From Psococerastis gibbosa (Eukaryota > Arthropoda > Insecta > Psocodea > Psocidae), in NCBI GenBank assembly GCA_963971405.1, contig OZ020489.1, forward strand, positions 46,268,510 through 46,332,509: a stretch of DNA of 64,000 bases, in the 5' to 3' direction. Each line of letters begins with the position of its first letter. Within the stretch, counting starts at the first letter, position 1. Shown here piece after piece: positions 31,808-42,664 of the stretch. The notes under the pieces are model-generated. The model did not search any database. It was not told the DNA's origin and saw nothing but the letters and a program-made list of their open reading frames with translations. Made by a program: the position numbers and the translations under genes.

Positions 31808-32629
31808 AGAACCGGTCCGAGTTTTACTCGAACATGCTTTCCAATTTAAAAATTAGTAGATAGACATAACGTGTAATTTCATAGCAAGCCTAAATAATTA
31901 CACTATGTTTAAATATTCAGATCCCTCGGGGGGGGGGGGGGGTCCACCTTTATATATTAAAATCCCCTTAAAACTCAATTGCATATTCTGGAACGAACAT
32001 ACCAATACATTGTAAAAGAAGGAACAAGGGCTGGGCACGCAATATATTGGAGCTTGAATTTTCCATAATTTTTTGCTGCACTCTGCACAGAACCATATAT
32101 TTGTTTGGGAAAGCAACCTGTTTGGTTCTGTTACTTTATTGAACACCTAAACATACCTGAAGGTAGAAATCATCGATACTGCAGAAAAATTATTTTTTAG
32201 TCATTTTTCATGAACATTGAGTTATTTTTATTTTTTTACCCCCAGAAGCAAACTATCAAGAGGCAAGCGACCCACCGCATTTTGTTAACATTAATAATAA
32301 GGACTACAATATACAATATGTGAATTTAAAAGAAATCGTTGATGCCGTTTCTGAGAAATAATTTTTTCGACGTTTTTTTGAGAATAAACCCCCCCCCCCC
32401 CACCAAAAAACAATTGTCCCGAGGTATGATTTTCGTTAACCAACATGCAAAATTTCATCAAAATCGACTGAGTAGTTTGCCCGGAAATCGATGAACAGAC
32501 AGAGCGTCAGACATTTCGTAAAAACCACTTTTGTGGGTTCCTCAAAACGTGTAAATCCGTTGAAATCTCGGAGTCGAAAATTTTTGACCGTCATAAAGCT
32601 TTCTTTTTACTACGCATAAATTGGAAAGC
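31808..32629 (-). mobile_element. Dispersed repeat family A, inverted copy
   Basis: Reverse-orientation copy from GAACCGGTCCGAG to CATAAATTGGAAAGC, about 370 bp downstream of the forward copy, so the two form a large imperfect inverted pair. Confidence 0.7.
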
Positions 32630-33870
32630 AAAAAACAATTTTTCAACGACAATATCTCAAGAGAGTTCTCTTTTGTCTAGCGGCATTAAGTTTTAACTTA
32701 AAAGCGAATGAGGCGACCACTTGAAGTCGTCGCTTTTGAAGAAACTCACTATTTTACTTCCATGTATTCATGTAATTACCCCCGGGCAAGGCCGTAACCA
32801 GAAATTTTATTCGAGAGGGGTCCGTTTGACATCACTTGAGGTGAGGTAACCTCAATATATTTAAAACTCCATTCTATCTAGTGTACACTGCAAATATTTC
32901 GGGAAGGGTCCGGACCCCCTGGACCCCCCTCTGGCTTCGACCTTGCCTAAGGGGAAACCCCTTATCCCCCCTGTTTCCAGTTGCGTTAATAAAGTCTTCC
33001 TCTGCAAATCTAAAACAATTTGTTGACAAAATGTGTAAAACCCCACTATTTCAGGTCTAATTTGTAAAAAAATCGATTATTTTGACTATTACAAAGCTTT
33101 CCGTCATGGTCGGATTTTAGGGGGGGTCAGGGGATCTGGACCCCCCCCCCAAAAAAAAAAAATTAAAAAAAATAAAATGAACGTACACAGGTTTACAGTG
33201 GGAATTAAAAATAATATTGTTTTTTAATGTTATAATCCACTGAATCTGCCCGCTGACACCCCCCCCCCCTAAATTGGAGACAAAATCCGTCCTTGCTTTC
33301 CATATACCGTACTAACGTGTAAATAGGAAAGCAATAATGCTCAGTAATCGTGATGGAAAGTGAGTGGAAATGAAGTGTGCAACTTACATTGTAATGTGAG
33401 ATATTAGCGATTATTTAAATGGGTTAAAGCGTCCCTCGGGCTCACCCAGTCCCCTCGCGACCCTCCGCCTCGCCCGTGACCCTCTGCTTGCTCCGCTCTT
33501 CTTTTTATTGTCCATGTAGCTTTGTATGCCCGATCTTGCATTGCTGGTAATCGCATTCGTATGTCTAATAATAATCCCTCTACTTCCATAAATGAGTAGC
33601 ATTGCGCGTGATCCCTGACTCGTTTGGTTAATCACGAATTGCAATAATTTAATTTTTCAACTTCGCCAATTTATTTTAAAATGGTTGCTATAATATTAGT
33701 ACAAATCACAAAAATAAGTTGTTGCAGAGTGGCATTGTTATTGTTTTGTTGTTGAGGATCTATTTTCAGTTCAAGCGTTATATTTTGTTCACAAATCAGG
33801 TCCACTCTATTTTTTGTCATCCACTTTTTTCAGGAATCAGAGTAGGAAATACGGATTTGCTATTGCTTTC
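32630..33870. other. Non-coding, homopolymer-rich repeat debris
   Basis: Scraps include GGCCGTAACCAG...GGCTTCGACCTTGCC near 32789-32945 (a decayed MITE like 24993-25168) and several poly-C/poly-G runs. No gene seen. Confidence 0.5.
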
Positions 33871-33971
33871 CAATTTGTATAGTACGTAGTACTCATAAGG
33901 AAAGCTTTCTGATGGTCAAAATTTTCGATTCCGAGATATCAACGGATTTACACGTTTCGAGGTACCTGCAG

Positions 33972-34134
33972 CCTCATCGAGGCGATTATAATACCGGGGT
34001 TAAATAAATACCCTAGGATTATAACTGTAAACAAACAAATTTTGAGTAGCACTTTCCATTATAAAATTATCTTGTTTACATTTTTATTACCAAGGGATTA
34101 TTTAAATACCGGTATTATAATCGCCTCGATCAGG
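33972..34134. mobile_element. 163-bp MITE with 26-bp inverted repeats and CTGCAG duplication
   Basis: The left end CCTCATCGAGGCGATTATAA and right end (inward) CCTGATCGAGGCGATTATAA differ at one base and continue to ATACCGG. CTGCAG is directly repeated on both sides (33966-33971 and 34135-34140). It sits within family A. A relic of the same MITE is at 52279-52316. Confidence 0.85.
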
Positions 34135-34253
34135 CTGCAGGAACACAAAAAAGTGTTTTTTTACGAAATGTCCGTCTGTCTGACAAATTACTCAGTGGAT
34201 TTGGATGAAATTTAACATGTAGATTCACAAAAATCATACCTCGGGGCCTTTTT

Positions 34254-34477
34254 GCTTTCCAATTTATACGTAGTACTATAAGGAAAGCTTTGAGATGGTC
34301 GAAATTTTCGATTCCGAGATTTCAACGGATTTACACGTTTTGAAGTCCCAGGAACCCAAAAAAGTGTTTTTTACGAAATGTTTGTCTGTCTGTCGGTCTG
34401 TCTGTTCATCGATTATCTACTACTATCTACTAATGTTGATAAATTGGAAAGCATGTTCGAGTAAACTCGGACCGGTT
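34254..34477 (+). mobile_element. Short deletion derivative of family A with both ends
   Basis: About 224 bp containing only the two termini (GCTTTCCAATTTATACG... and ...AAATTGGAAAGCATGTTCG), inserted within a longer family A copy. Confidence 0.65.
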
Positions 34478-35000
34478 TAATAAAAAACTGCAAAAAGGTC
34501 TAAAAAAATTATTTCTCAAAAATGGCTCCAATGATTTTCTATAAATTCACATACAGTATTGGTCATACAGCATCCTGGAACAAATACCTTTTTGGGTTTT
34601 CATACAAAAGTACAGTTGACATATGAAACTGTACATGATATTGTAGTATCGTGGGTAGTTGCCACACTCTTTCACCCAAAAACTTGTATATTACTTGTAT
34701 ATTGTAGTCTTTTTTAATGGTAACAACACTCGGTGAGTCCCTTGCCCCCTGATAGTCGGCTTCGGGGAGTAAAAAAAAAATGAAAATAACTCAATTTTCA
34801 TAAAAAATGAATAGAAAATAATTTTTCTGTGGAACCTTCATATCGATGATTTCTTTTCAATAGAGTAAAAAAAACGAATAGGTTGCTTCCCGTAAACATA
34901 CTTGGTTTTGTGCAAAAAAATTGTTTAAAAAAGAAATGATGGAAAATTCACGCTGCTCCAATGCATTGCCTACCCATGGCATTATTACTGCATTGACAGT

Positions 35001-35982
35001 GTTCAAGTTATACCTAGCTAATTGTACTATATCAAGTTAAGTTAATACACCGATAACCCGCTAACCAGCGTGCACATCCAAGTTGGTATTTAGCTTGCGC
35101 TGCGATCGAGACCCTACACCTCCATATGATTTGCTTGCGGAAACAGGGGACCAATAGAAAATCCGCCATATTTTCGCGTTTCGCGTCAAATGAAACTCAA
35201 TAGTTTTCTTATGGTACCTAACCCAAGATTTTTAAAACTCAAAAAAACGTGTCTTTATTAAATATTTACGCTGTCTAACTTCACTATTATGATAAATATG
35301 CTTTCCCAAAACAGCTGAAAATTATGTGGATTAAAAAGAAACAATAGCATGAAATAAGTTCAATCATCTAAAACAGTAACTGTACCCTATGAAATTTAAA
35401 ATGTTGTAAATGCAAAATTGAATTAGGCCTTTAGGCAATAAAAAGGCAACAAAAAGGCACTTTCTCTTAGTTTTTAAATAAAATACATAATACCCCCTGC
35501 TGTGAGCCCAAAAATGGCGGAAGTCAAATGACCATGCGACACTAGCGCCAATGGTTCTTCTAGTGTATTATATAAGTTCTTTGGCTGCGATCTATAGCTC
35601 AGGTTTTACCACCGCCATCTTTGTTTTTGTTGATTGATTTGAAACACGCGTTTAATGTTTTTTAGTATTTAAATTTATTTGCATAATCTATTACCACAAG
35701 CAATTACCGTAAATACTTAAAATTATAACCAAAATGAACAAAAAATATAAACAAATGTGGCACCAGAATAGAGTTGTGCCACTTTCTTTAAACCCGTGCC
35801 ACGAACGTCTGACTACTACCCCGTTGTTTAGTCTGTTTTCTATTTTCGATATAGCATGATAACTCACTGCCGAGGTCCACTTACGATTGTGTGTAACTTG
35901 GATAGCACATCTAATTTGATAACACCAACACCGTGAAGACCCCTTGTAATGTAATGTCGGGACATGTATAGAGTAGTGTCGG
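35001..35982. other. Non-coding stretch
   Basis: No gene or clear repeat end recognised. Confidence 0.5.
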
Positions 35983-36203
35983 GACATGTAGAGTAGAGGT
36001 ACGGACTCTGACTTTCACCCGAAAGGTTGTTGGTTCGAGTCCTACACTTCCTACATTTTCTGGCCATGCTTCGGAGGGCATGTAAAGCAGGCGGTCCCGG
36101 GCCTTCCTAGTTGAGTGTAAGAGAGGGCTTTATAGCCCTAACTCCGCTAGGTTGGCTTAGTAATAGAACAAAAAGGCCCTTATTTATTTATTTATTTATT
36201 TAA
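35983..36203 (+). mobile_element. tRNA-derived SINE, copy 1
   Basis: It begins ACATGTAGAGTAG and has an internal pol III B box GGTTCGAGTCC at 36032-36042. It contains GTGTAAGAGAGGGCTTTATAG and ends in (TTTA/ATTT)n. A second copy lies at 39312-39514. A tail relative is at about 40450-40480. Confidence 0.8.
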
Positions 36204-37455
36204 TGTATTGGTCTGCCCGTTGTAGAATATGCAATCCCATCGATGAATTCAGTGCTTTGGGCTCCGAAATTTAAGTTTAGAAAAATTATTTACTACGAAA
36301 TTACTAGTATAATCTATCTAATTATATCTATTTGTGAAGTAGGAGAGCATGTTCGAGTAAACTCGGGCTATTTGTTTTAAATGTCATTCCATTCCTAAAA
36401 TATCATATTGGTACATAGTATCTGACAAAATATCAACAAAAACTCACAAAATCTACTCTTTTTCCGATCAGTATATTATTAAGTTTGTCAAGCTCTGTCG
36501 CCATGGGGAGAAGAAAAGGCTACCGACGCCATATTGGAACCATCACGCACAACATCCTTGTCCGATTACCACAATTTTAACACGAGAGCTTCTGACAAAC
36601 TTTCTATTCCTAGACACCGAACAAATGACTACAACCACACCATTAGGTTCTCGCCAGAAGAAACAAGGACAGAGAATAGTTTGGTAAGATTTAGGACAGC
36701 CTGCCATCATTTTCTGGGGAGTGATGTGTGCGAGTTCTTTTTCTTTTGATTTTTTTTTTTTTTTTTTTTTTTCAGGAAAAAATGTAATGTAGCCTACATT
36801 GTTTTTGTAAATAAAATTTGGTCAGCTGGTAGAGTAGTCTTTTGGGAGTCACCTAATATGAAGACGTTTTTCATTTCTACATTTCGAAAAATGGACCTCG
36901 AAAAGTGTAATTCCGTTGAAATCTCAAAATTGAAAATGAAAAGCTTTCTTTATATTTTACACAACATTGTATGTATAAGTAGGAAATCAGGAATTTTCAA
37001 ATAGTGAAATAAACCAGTTTTGTAAGCTTTCAAATGAGTGCATAAACGTGGGATCGCTTGGTTAAAACGAGCAAAGAACCCTTGTTATTTCAACTCAGCA
37101 CATCAATCTGCATTCACCCCAGGAGGAAAAATGATTCATTTTGAGTACATGAAGATAAGGGCAATTTTTGCTGAAAATAGACTGGGAAAGGGTAATTTTT
37201 CTCTAAAAAAAAAGAAGAATTGCGAGAAAACGCGCACGAGCGATAGTGAACGTCGCGCCGATCGTCGTTGGAATTAATTCCTTAAAAACTAATGTGTTTA
37301 CAATTTACATGTAAAGTATTACAAGCAGGAAACAGCCACAATTATTATTACAACCAAGAAAAACATGAATATACTATACCCACAAGTGACGCAGCCGCAT
37401 GAGATTCTGATCACATTAATTTTTAGTTTAGGTCCTAAGGCGGTTATTCCTCCGG
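36204..37455. other. Family A end fragment and non-coding DNA
   Basis: A family A terminus (GCATGTTCGAGTAAACTCGG) is near 36348. A 71-codon frame at 36534-36749 reads HNFNTRASDKLSIPRHRT, possibly a LINE scrap, but support is weak. Confidence 0.4.
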
Positions 37456-37689
37456 CGATTTTACTTCATTTGTGATTTGGGATGTTTTGTTTGCTTTGTT
37501 TTAAGAAAACTATTATGTAGATACTTAACTCATCTATTATAAATTAAGTTATAATATGGTAGAGACTTATTAATGATGTCTGCTACCATATTATAACTTA
37601 ATTTGTAATAGATAAGTTAAGTATCTACATAATAGTCTCCTTAAAACAAAGCAAACAAAACATCTCAAATCACAAATGATGTAAAATCG
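37456..37689. repeat. Long inverted repeat (two ~105-bp arms)
   Basis: The left arm starts CGATTTTACTTCATTTGTG, and the right arm ends CACAAATGATGTAAAATCG. The arms match closely up to a ~22-base loop near 37561-37583. A transcript would fold into a long hairpin. It could be a foldback MITE or an hpRNA (siRNA-producing) locus. No clear target duplication was seen. Confidence 0.75.
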
Positions 37690-39311
37690 TGGAATTGTTA
37701 AAGTATAGTAGAATTGTCTTGCAATGTAAAGATTCAATGTTGAGTCATGCCCGATTATAATATTTACTCTAAGCGGGAATCATATTTTTTACAGACCTTA
37801 GCTTTGCAGCGCCCGCCACTATGGCCGAATATGAATTCCGTATATTTCTTGTAATTTAATAAACTAATTTATATGTTGGCCCCACTATGCGAATATGTAC
37901 AGCGTGGAGAAATGTTAGTTGCGAAAACGGTGGCCGCAGCCTGAAATGTCTCAGGTTCTGGTTGTGCGAGATAAAGCTACCCCTTTACATCTTCTCCGCG
38001 TTACGGCCCCTCAGTGCACTCAGCCAGAAACTGCTGATAACACTCCCTCGCAGCGGCAGCGGCAGCGCACACCCAACATTCACAATTATTATTTTGTTTA
38101 CTATTTTTTTTAAACAAGTTTGCTATCGTTCTCTATTTGCCTACAGTATGTCTTATTTACAGTAGCCAAGCTACGTTATAAGTGCCAAGTCCAGTATAGC
38201 CTACTTTTACTACCCATTCAGATGATTGCCAATGTCCGCCTTCCGGCAAATTTCTTCACAACTTATTGTTCCATCACCCCCTCAGCCTAAATCCACCTCC
38301 CGTTCATAATTGTATGCATATACAGTGCATATTGTATGTATGCACCTATATGCATCGATACTGTCACTTCCGAAGATATTCACCGATTTTGATTAAACTT
38401 AACACAAAAATTTGTCATACAATACAATTGTCTTAATCGAGTTCATTTATGTTTTGTTATACCTTGCATCCAATGCATTTCACCTATACAGATGTAATGT
38501 AAACACTTAGGACTGTTTTGTTCGAATGTTGTATACAAAACTACAAAGCTTCTGTATTCCACATTAGATGTAAAAAGAGCATCAATGCGGATACGTCGCA
38601 AACTCGATCGTAGGGTGTCATAAAGTAATTGATAAGTTCATCTTAGTTTTGGTATACGCAGTAAATGGCCGTGTCTAACACCAAATGGCCACAGTCTTTG
38701 GAGCTCAATCGGCCTGACATCCTCAGTGGCTGATACTGTTTGCGTCAAAACTTCTAAACTTCTGAATTAAATGTTAAAAAAGTAAAGTAGGTACCGTATC
38801 CACTGTATTAAATTCAACCATATTTTCATTTGCAAGCTGCATGTTATATCCAATCCTCCTCATCTTCTTCTGATGAATCCCCCGTAGTTATAGATGTAAT
38901 AAATCAGTCTGTGTCCTTTTTTTGGGTTACTATATTACCGTATCCATAATAACTGCCCCGAAGTTAACACTTTAAAAATACGGTTAGGTGGCTATTCCAC
39001 TTGAAAACAAAAATTGTCAGTAAATTATTGAAGACAAGTGGAATGAGGTGTAAAAATATGTATGCATGTTGCAGCAACATTTATGATATTTCCGTCAATG
39101 ACATTTTTTTTGATTTATTGTCAGATATGCTTCAATTCTGATATAATAGAGTCAAAGAGTCGGTCGAGATATAAAATCAAAAGGGAAAAAAGCGTTAAGA
39201 AAACTACGCGATCTCTACGAATGTGATGAAAGTATGATGAGGAAACACATAATTATGTATATTCATCCTAGAATGATTGCTGACTGTTAAGCTTGGACAC
39301 CCTACGACAAG
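37690..39311. other. Non-coding stretch
   Basis: There is a short CAGCGG repeat near 38051-38068. No supported gene. Confidence 0.5.
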
Positions 39312-39514
39312 ACATGTAGAGTAGTGGTACGGACTCTGACTTTCACCAGAAAGGTTGTTGGCTCGAGTCCTACACTTCCTACATTTTCTGGCCATGCTTC
39401 GGGGGGCATGTAAAGCAAGCGGTCCCGGGTCTTCCTAGTTGAGTGTAAGAGAGGGCTTTATAACTCCGCTAGGTTAGCTTAGTAATAGAACAAAAGTCTT
39501 TATTTATTTATTTA
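39312..39514 (+). mobile_element. tRNA-derived SINE, copy 2
   Basis: Same family as 35983-36203, with B box GGCTCGAGTCC at 39360-39370 and a TTTA-rich tail. The copies differ by scattered substitutions and a short deletion in the GGGCTTTATA region. Confidence 0.8.
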
Positions 39515-39860
39515 AGAAATATTAGAGCTGGGTGATCGTTACCAAATGCCCAAAGAGAGCCTCCGCGTATTTATCACTAGACGTCTTCACTTCAGGTAAA
39601 TAAACAATCTGTACTCTGTATTTACCATAATATGAAAAGTAATTCCGAGAGAAATGAATTCAATTTGCTAATATTAGTATTTGGTCTGATAGATACAATG
39701 TTTCAAAAAACTTCTCCATAATATTATATAAAGAAATCAATGTAATCAATTAGTACTCGCATCAAAACTCATTGTGAAAATGTTTTATTTTGTAAAGTTT
39801 TACGTAATAAAATGAAAAACAAAACCAGTTTCGGCTCACGCCATCGTCAAGTTACTAAGG

Positions 39861-40094
39861 CAGTGGCGGCGCTAGAAATTTTAAGGTGGGGGGGGGGGCC
39901 ATGGAGGGGCATGACTTCTATCTGGGGGGGCCAATGAAAAAACAAAACACTTTTCATTGGGAGTAGGTATACCGTTCAATAATTCTGCAATTTAACAAGA
40001 TGTAAAATATCTCAATACTGGGGGGGCCCCGGAGGGGCCGGAGAAACTGTTGGGGGGCCAGGCCCCCTCGGGCACCCCCGTAGCGCCGCCACTG
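39861..40094. mobile_element. hAT-type MITE with perfect 8-bp target duplication
   Basis: Perfect 14-bp inverted ends CAGTGGCGGCGCTA are flanked by TACTAAGG at 39853-39860 and 40095-40102. The interior is G-rich and has no open frame. An 8-bp duplication and CAGTGGCG ends are hAT features. Confidence 0.9.
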
Positions 40095-40881
40095 TACTAA
40101 GGGGACTATTAAGTATACACGCATCAGAAGTGAAGCAGAAACAAAGCAGTCACAATTTCAATGCTTTGCAGATTTAAGAAGTTTAACAAAAAACAACGTC
40201 TTGGTCGAGTCTTTATAGGTATTTACAACGAATCCGGAAGATCTGAAGGAAAGCGCATTGCATACCTTGATGAGACCCTTATTGATTTGATATGATACAC
40301 AGAAACTCTTATCTGTGGCCTGAACGCTCTTAAGTTAACTGTAGCTACTTTCCAGTTGATCCATTTTATAATACAGTACAGTAAGAAGAAAATTTTATTA
40401 ATTTCTCAAATTCAAGAAACACACTAATAATCGATGATCTGTAAAATTAGGTGTAAGAGAAGGCCACAGGCCCTAATCTCGCTGTATCTACATAATCTAC
40501 ATAATTTTTTTCAATGAAGACTTTATTATTAATAATAATAATTAATAATAGATCAAAAATGGCCGCCGAGTGAAGTTGTGTGTTCGGTTAACAAAATTTC
40601 ATTTCAACTTTTCACATAGAGTTAAGTGAATAACAGTGCCTAAACCGTATTAAATAGAAAATAATACTAATCTAAATATCTAAAGACTTACAATTAAAAA
40701 CAGAAATTACGAAGCTGAAGTAGGTAGTGCCCTATAAATTGGAACTATAGTACAAAGTTGAACCGTTCAGCAAAACAGCATAGAAAAACTGCTGTCAAGA
40801 CTTGCCTTTTCATTAACACAACTAGGGATTCGCCTGAAATCCCAGTCCCAACACACAATAACGTCATTGAAATAGCTCAAG
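40095..40881. other. Non-coding, possibly LINE 5' region
   Basis: A SINE tail relative lies near 40450-40480. From about 40556 the sequence leads into the LINE ORF1 remnant. Confidence 0.4.
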
Positions 40882-41752
40882 TTGCGTAAGCAAGTAAGTG
40901 CAGTAATGGGCGTGAAATGTATAAAATGTGATGAAAACATATCAAACAACTCAATTAAAGTCAAATGTCATGGGAGTTGCCAAGGCAGTTTTCATCTGCA
41001 ATGTAGCAATCTATCGGCAAGAACTTACAAAAGTAAGTCTAAAGCAGAAAAAAAGAAATGGATCTGCACAGGCTGCCGTGAGCAAAAGAAATCCAATAGA
41101 AAACAGGAATCCGAATCAGAAGACTCAGAAAGTGAAGATGACATGGAAATTGAAAGTGGAGGTACAGAACTATCCAGTGGAAAGATATCAAAATTATGAA
41201 AAAAAACTTGATGAACTCCTAGTATAGGTAACACGAAAACCAAACTATTGGAATCGCTTACGAAAACTGTCCAAACACCCGAGAAGGCTCTGTACGAAAA
41301 AGATAAGATAATTTACGAATTGAAGAAGAGATACACGTTATTCGGCAACACTACCGGAGTAAGTGTAAGTGTAAGTACACAACATACCGAACAAGGAAAA
41401 CAAAAACAAAGAAGACCTCGAAAAATACATAAAAAAAGTTGGAACGGTCATATCGGCATATCGAAGGAAATGACATTGAGACACTTTACAGAATCCCAGC
41501 AAGAAATGCCGACAAACAGCTGGCCCAATATTCATTGAATTCCTATCAAAGAAAAAAAGAAATGAAATAATGAAGAAAAAAAAAATTAATGATCACAGAA
41601 GATATGATAATAGGAAACGGAAATAAAAACAAGATATACATAAATGAAAGTTTAACCAAATCGAGCAAGCAATTATTATTCCACGCAAAAGAAAAGGCAA
41701 GAAATGAAGGGTTCAAGCTTGTGTGGACGAAGGAAGGCAAAATATACATAAG
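40882..41752 (+). pseudogene. LINE ORF1 protein with PHD-like finger, broken
   Basis: Consecutive frames give a PHD-like zinc finger first (CIKCDENISNN, CHGSCQGSFHLQCSNL, WICTGC; 40882-41199). Next comes a charged, coiled region (41248-41400). Last is a C-terminal block NKIYINESLTKSSKQLLFHAKEKA...FKLVWTKEGKIYIRE, the FP25-like domain of insect LINE ORF1 proteins. Frameshifts separate the parts. A family A repeat begins exactly where the ORF1 homology stops. Confidence 0.65.
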
Positions 41753-42235
41753 AGAACCGGTCCGAGTTTACTCGAACATGCTTTCCAATTTATCAAAATT
41801 AGTAGATAGAGAAAATGAGTAATTTCATGGTAAATAATTTTCCTACGGTTAAATTTACGATATCTCGGGGGGGGGGGGGGGGGGGTTGTCCACCTGACGT
41901 CACTGGAGGTGAGGTAAATTCTAGATAGGTCAGACCAACACATTACCACACAGCAATACTGGCAGGGCACGCAATGCATTTGAGCGTGAATTTTCTATCA
42001 TTTAAAAAAAAAAAAAACATTTTTTTGTACAAAACCAAATACTTTTTTTGGGAAAGCAACCTGTCCGGTTTCGTTACTCAATTGAACACCTAAAACATAC
42101 CTGAAGGTAGAAATCATCGATAGAAAGGTGTCGCAGAAAAATTATTTTTTAGTCATGTTTCATTAAAATTTAGTCATTTTTATTTTTTTACCCCCAGAAG
42201 CAAACTATCAAGGGACAAGCGACAAGGCTAGAGTG
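41751..42235 (-). mobile_element. Dispersed repeat family A, truncated copy
   Basis: It starts GAACCGGTCCGAGTTTACTC, carries the long poly-G tract near 41868-41886, and stops after the AAACTATCAAGGGACAAGCGAC block. Confidence 0.65.
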
Positions 42236-42428
42236 AGTACTCTATAATGGTTTATTATTATTAATTATTAATTATATTTTATATGTTGCGGTGCCACTGC
42301 ACTACGATCGCTCGATAAGCGGAAGCTTGAAGCTTGTATTTAATAACAAATTGTTTTTTTCAACATATGCACCTTGTCCGGGGTTACTGGTCAAGGAAAA
42401 AAATTGAAGTGAAGTGAATATTTATAAC

Positions 42429-42604
42429 TGTACGGTAGGCAAAAATGAAATGGTACTATATGTTACGGCGGATATATTTAGCATTTAATCTTTCTCATTC
42501 AAAACTTCGTGCACAACTGATTTCAATAAATACGAGAAAAGTAAACTTGCGGAGACAAACTAATGCATGCAAACTCCTGCATGACACCTATCTAAAATCC
42601 TACA
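42429..42604 (-). repeat. 3' LTR of the BEL/Pao element
   Basis: It begins TGTACGGTAGG and ends CCTACA on the plus strand. It matches 47993-48161 over 169 bp and lacks ~9 bp next to its inner-facing GTACG. Confidence 0.88.
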
Positions 42605-42664
42605 CCGCCCACTGTTTCGAAATATCGAAACACGAATGAACACGAATTGTCTTAAACCTACGAA

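Larger units (their letters stand above)
33871..35000 (+). mobile_element. Family A copy split by two nested elements
   Basis: Family A sequence starts at GCTTTCCAATTTG near 33871. It is interrupted by a MITE (33972-34134) and by a short family A derivative (34254-34477), then continues to about 35000. The right edge is approximate. Confidence 0.6.

Noticed and set aside
36032..36042. Functional tRNA gene at the SINE B box
   Set aside because: No cloverleaf closes around it, and the segment recurs with a SINE body and tail.
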